Positions 33,335 through 35,339 of a stretch of 35,339 nt of DNA are shown one piece after another. How positions within the stretch are numbered: the first letter of the stretch is position 1; the number at the start of each line of letters is the position of its first letter. This stretch comes from Gemmobacter serpentinus (GTDB lineage Bacteria; Pseudomonadota; Alphaproteobacteria; Rhodobacterales; Rhodobacteraceae), in assembly GCF_008973825.1 (NCBI RefSeq), contig NZ_WCHR01000038.1, forward strand, positions 1 to 35,339, given 5' to 3'. Both the position numbers and the translations under genes were made by a program. The notes beneath the pieces are model-generated. The model was given only the letters and a program-made list of their open reading frames with translations. It did no database searches and had not been told where the DNA came from.

Positions 33335-35005
33335 ATGCAGGCCGATCTGATTGTGACCAATGCGAAGGTGCTGACCATGGATGCCGGGCGCCCGCGCGCC
33401 GAGGCAGTGGCGATCCGGGCCGGCCGGGTGCAGGCGGTGGGGACGGCGGTGGGGATCGCGGCGCTAGCCGGGCCCGCCACCCGGGTGATTGATGCCGGCG
33501 GCCGCACGGTGCTGCCGGGCTTTGTGGAAAGCCATCTGCATCTGGTGTTGGGCGGGGCGGAACTGACCCAGTTGCAACTGGGTGGCCTGCACGGGCTGGA
33601 CAATCTGCGGGTGGCCTATCGGGCCTATGCGGATGCGAACCCGGGGGCTGCGATCCTGCTGGCGCAGGGGGCGGAATACGGCATCCTGGATCATCCGGTC
33701 AGCCGCCATGATCTGGATCAGGTGATCGCGGATCGTCCGATTGCGATGATGTCACCAGACCACCACACGGTCTGGGCCAATACCATGGCGCTGGAGGCAG
33801 CAGGCCTGCTGCACGGCGCCGACATGCCGCATGGCCATGTCGTGGTCATGGGCGAGGATGGCACGGCCACGGGCGAGCTGCGCGAGTTCGAGGCCTTTGG
33901 CCCGGTGCTGGCCCTTGGGGGCGAGGCCCATCTGCAACTGGGGATCGCCACGGGCGAGGAGCCCGCGCCCTGGCCCTCGCAGGCGCAGCGCGACGCCGAC
34001 AAGGACAAGATCGCGGCGGGCCTTGCCCATTGTGCGACGCATGGCATCACCACGATGGTGAACATGGATGGCAACCGCTACACCTGTGTACTGCTGGCCG
34101 AGATGGCGGCCGAGGGCAGATTGACCGCACGCGTCAAGGTGCCCTTCCATTTCAAGCCGCATATGGATCTGGCGGCGCTTGATCGGGCTGAGGCGATGCG
34201 GGCCGAATTTCACACGGACATGCTGCGCACCGGCTTTGTGAAGATGTTCATGGACGGGGTGATCGACAGCCGCACCGCGTTCATGCTGAACGACTATCCC
34301 GGCGCGCCGGGCGTCACCGGCGCGCCGCTGTTCACGCCGGAGCGGTTCAATGAGATCTGCACCGAGATTGACCGGCGCGGTCTGCAGATTGCCGTCCATG
34401 CCATCGGGGACGGGGCGGTGCGCCAGACCATCGACGGATATGAGGCGGCGCAGCGGGCCAATGGTCGCGCCGATGCGCGCCACCGTATCGAACATATCGA
34501 ACTGATCGACCGCGCCGACCTTGCTCGCCTTGGCGCGCTTGGTATCACGGCCTCGGTTCAGCCGCCGCACCCGCCCGGCGTGATGGATTTCCCGCTGGAG
34601 CCCACGATGACCGTGGGCTTTGCGCCCGCGCGCCGTCGCGATGCCTATCTGTGGAAGACGCTGAAGGATCACGGCGCGCCGGTGGCCTATGCCTCCGATT
34701 GGCCGGTCACCGATGTTTCGGTGATGCGGGGCCTGCAGGGGGCGCTGACACGGGCCGCCTATGCAGGCGCGGCGGATGAACGGCTGGATCTGATGGAATC
34801 GCTCCATGCCTATACCGCGGGCGGGGCATGGGCTGCGCATATGGAAGACATCTGCGGGGCGCTGATTCCGGGGCTGGGCGGCGACCTCGTGGTGATCGAT
34901 GGCGATCTGGAGGCGATTCCCGGGGCCGAAATCGGCAAAACGGCAATCGCCCTGACCGTCAGCGCAGGCCGGGTCACCCACGATCCCGGGATCCTGCCTG
35001 GCTGA
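33335..35005 (+). CDS. amidohydrolase, YtcJ-like
   Basis: Metal-dependent hydrolase of 556 residues of the amidohydrolase superfamily (YtcJ-like group). H67 and H69 in PGFVESHLH form the first metal site. Later are VKMFMDGVIDS with the lysine position, HAIGDGAV, HRIEHIELI, and YASDWPVTD with the catalytic aspartate, followed by the HxYTxGGAWA segment. Length and order fit the family, whose members act on varied amides and carbamates; the substrate is unknown. The ATG 33335 is preceded by GGAG at 33325-33328. Its distance from the ureohydrolase is 87 bases, but the hairpin element between them may split transcription. A terminator follows. Confidence 0.88.
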   Translation: MQADLIVTNAKVLTMDAGRPRAEAVAIRAGRVQAVGTAVGIAALAGPATRVIDAGGRTVLPGFVESHLHLVLGGAELTQLQLGGLHGLDNLRVAYRAYADANPGAAILLAQGAEYGILDHPVSRHDLDQVIADRPIAMMSPDHHTVWANTMALEAAGLLHGADMPHGHVVVMGEDGTATGELREFEAFGPVLALGGEAHLQLGIATGEEPAPWPSQAQRDADKDKIAAGLAHCATHGITTMVNMDGNRYTCVLLAEMAAEGRLTARVKVPFHFKPHMDLAALDRAEAMRAEFHTDMLRTGFVKMFMDGVIDSRTAFMLNDYPGAPGVTGAPLFTPERFNEICTEIDRRGLQIAVHAIGDGAVRQTIDGYEAAQRANGRADARHRIEHIELIDRADLARLGALGITASVQPPHPPGVMDFPLEPTMTVGFAPARRRDAYLWKTLKDHGAPVAYASDWPVTDVSVMRGLQGALTRAAYAGAADERLDLMESLHAYTAGGAWAAHMEDICGALIPGLGGDLVVIDGDLEAIPGAEIGKTAIALTVSAGRVTHDPGILPG

Positions 35006-35032
35006 AGCAAAGCGTTTCGCCAATGAAACAAG

Positions 35033-35079
35033 GGGATGCGCACCGATCCCTCAAATTTTTCGCGCATCCCTGCTTTTTT
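35033..35079 (+). terminator. Rho-independent terminator after the amidohydrolase gene
   Basis: GGGATGCGC at 35033-35041 pairs perfectly with GCGCATCCC at 35062-35070 across a 20-base loop, followed by TGCTTTTTT. It lies 27 bases after the stop and just before the rRNA-type promoter, keeping the two units apart. Confidence 0.8.
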
Positions 35080-35083
35080 GCCC

Positions 35084-35112
35084 TTGCGGCTTCCGGCCCC
35101 CCTGCCTAAAAG
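35084..35112 (+). promoter_or_regulatory. predicted rRNA operon promoter
   Basis: TTGCGG at 35084-35089 and TAAAAG at 35107-35112 are separated by exactly 17 bases. They lie upstream of a typical rRNA leader, so they probably drive the rrn operon that starts right of the window. The -10 lacks the last T, as is common in Rhodobacter promoters. Confidence 0.6.
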
Positions 35113-35339
35113 CCCCCTCACCGAAGCGGAAGCGACGGGACGCCGAAAGCGGGACGGGTTGCAAGACACGGAATGCCAAGGCAAAAATCGGAAATGCGCC
35201 GAAGGAATGGCTGAGAGATCAGCGCCTGAAAGCTTGTTTCCACGCTCTTTGACATTGATGTTTATCTGAAGAGATATGTGGGCGGTTTGGTCGTTATTCG
35301 ACGATTGGATGCTTGCATATCGGGCTACTAGCTTCGGCG
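35113..35339 (+). other. rRNA operon leader (5' external spacer, before 16S rRNA)
   Basis: No protein gene fits here. CGCTCTTTGACA at 35243-35254 matches rrn boxA (TGCTCTTTAACA in E. coli), which loads the antitermination complex. The following GAAGAGATATGTGGGCGG and GGATGCTTGCATATCGGG stretches resemble Rhodobacter rRNA leaders as I recall. The 16S start (AGAGTTTGATC) is not reached, so the gene begins just outside the window. Confidence 0.72.

Overview
The window is a high-GC chromosomal segment of an alphaproteobacterium, most likely of the order Rhodobacterales (Rhodobacter/Paracoccus relatives). This rests on the opgG-opgI-opgH-opgC gene order known from Rhodobacter sphaeroides, a Rhodobacter-type porin, a short HisG with HisZ, a DUF3576 lipoprotein next to leuS, and an rRNA leader of Rhodobacter type at the right edge. 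No insertion sequence, phage gene, CRISPR array or tRNA was seen. Gene order and codon use look like a core chromosome, with every identified gene intact except the one cut by the left edge.

Layout, left to right. Positions 1-2574 carry a sugar-acid operon: the 3' end of an IlvD/Edd dehydratase, a galactose/arabinose 1-dehydrogenase, 2-dehydro-3-deoxygalactonokinase and KDPGal aldolase, together a De Ley-Doudoroff type route for D-galactose. Positions 2684-5051 hold the carboxynorspermidine-type polyamine pair (decarboxylase, then dehydrogenase), closed by a terminator. Positions 5270-9945 are a minus-strand cluster: DUF3576 lipoprotein, leuS, lptE, holA. Positions 10304-11200 are a porin gene with unusual codon use and a strong terminator. 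Next come a YggS-type PLP-binding protein and, convergent with it, ribA (GTP cyclohydrolase II with a long N-terminal domain). An OmpR-type response regulator is divergent from ribA.

Positions 13933-14398 have no protein gene but hold two tandem sRNA-like units with nearly identical Rho-independent terminators and CTCCC-type anti-Shine-Dalgarno motifs. A small secreted protein gene and the exonuclease III gene xth follow. Positions 15600-18903 (minus) are hisS-hisZ-hisG. slyX is divergent from hisS. Positions 19432-24207 are the osmoregulated periplasmic glucan operon opgGIHC, with a terminator. Positions 24345-29665 are a TetR regulator with its likely operator, an RND membrane fusion protein and an unusually long RND permease.

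The right part holds a DUF4202 protein, an ECHDC3-like crotonase-fold protein (minus), a PaaI-type thioesterase, a bactofilin (minus), an agmatinase-family ureohydrolase and a YtcJ-like amidohydrolase. The last 334 bases hold a terminator, an rRNA-type promoter and boxA, so a 16S rRNA gene almost certainly begins just beyond the window. A dispersed two-hairpin element ending in CCCCGGGATATTT-like sequence follows three stop codons (holA, DUF4202, ureohydrolase). No clearly new multi-gene system was found. The best leads are the tandem sRNA-like units, the dispersed hairpin element, the small gene opgI and the extra membrane segment in the RND permease.
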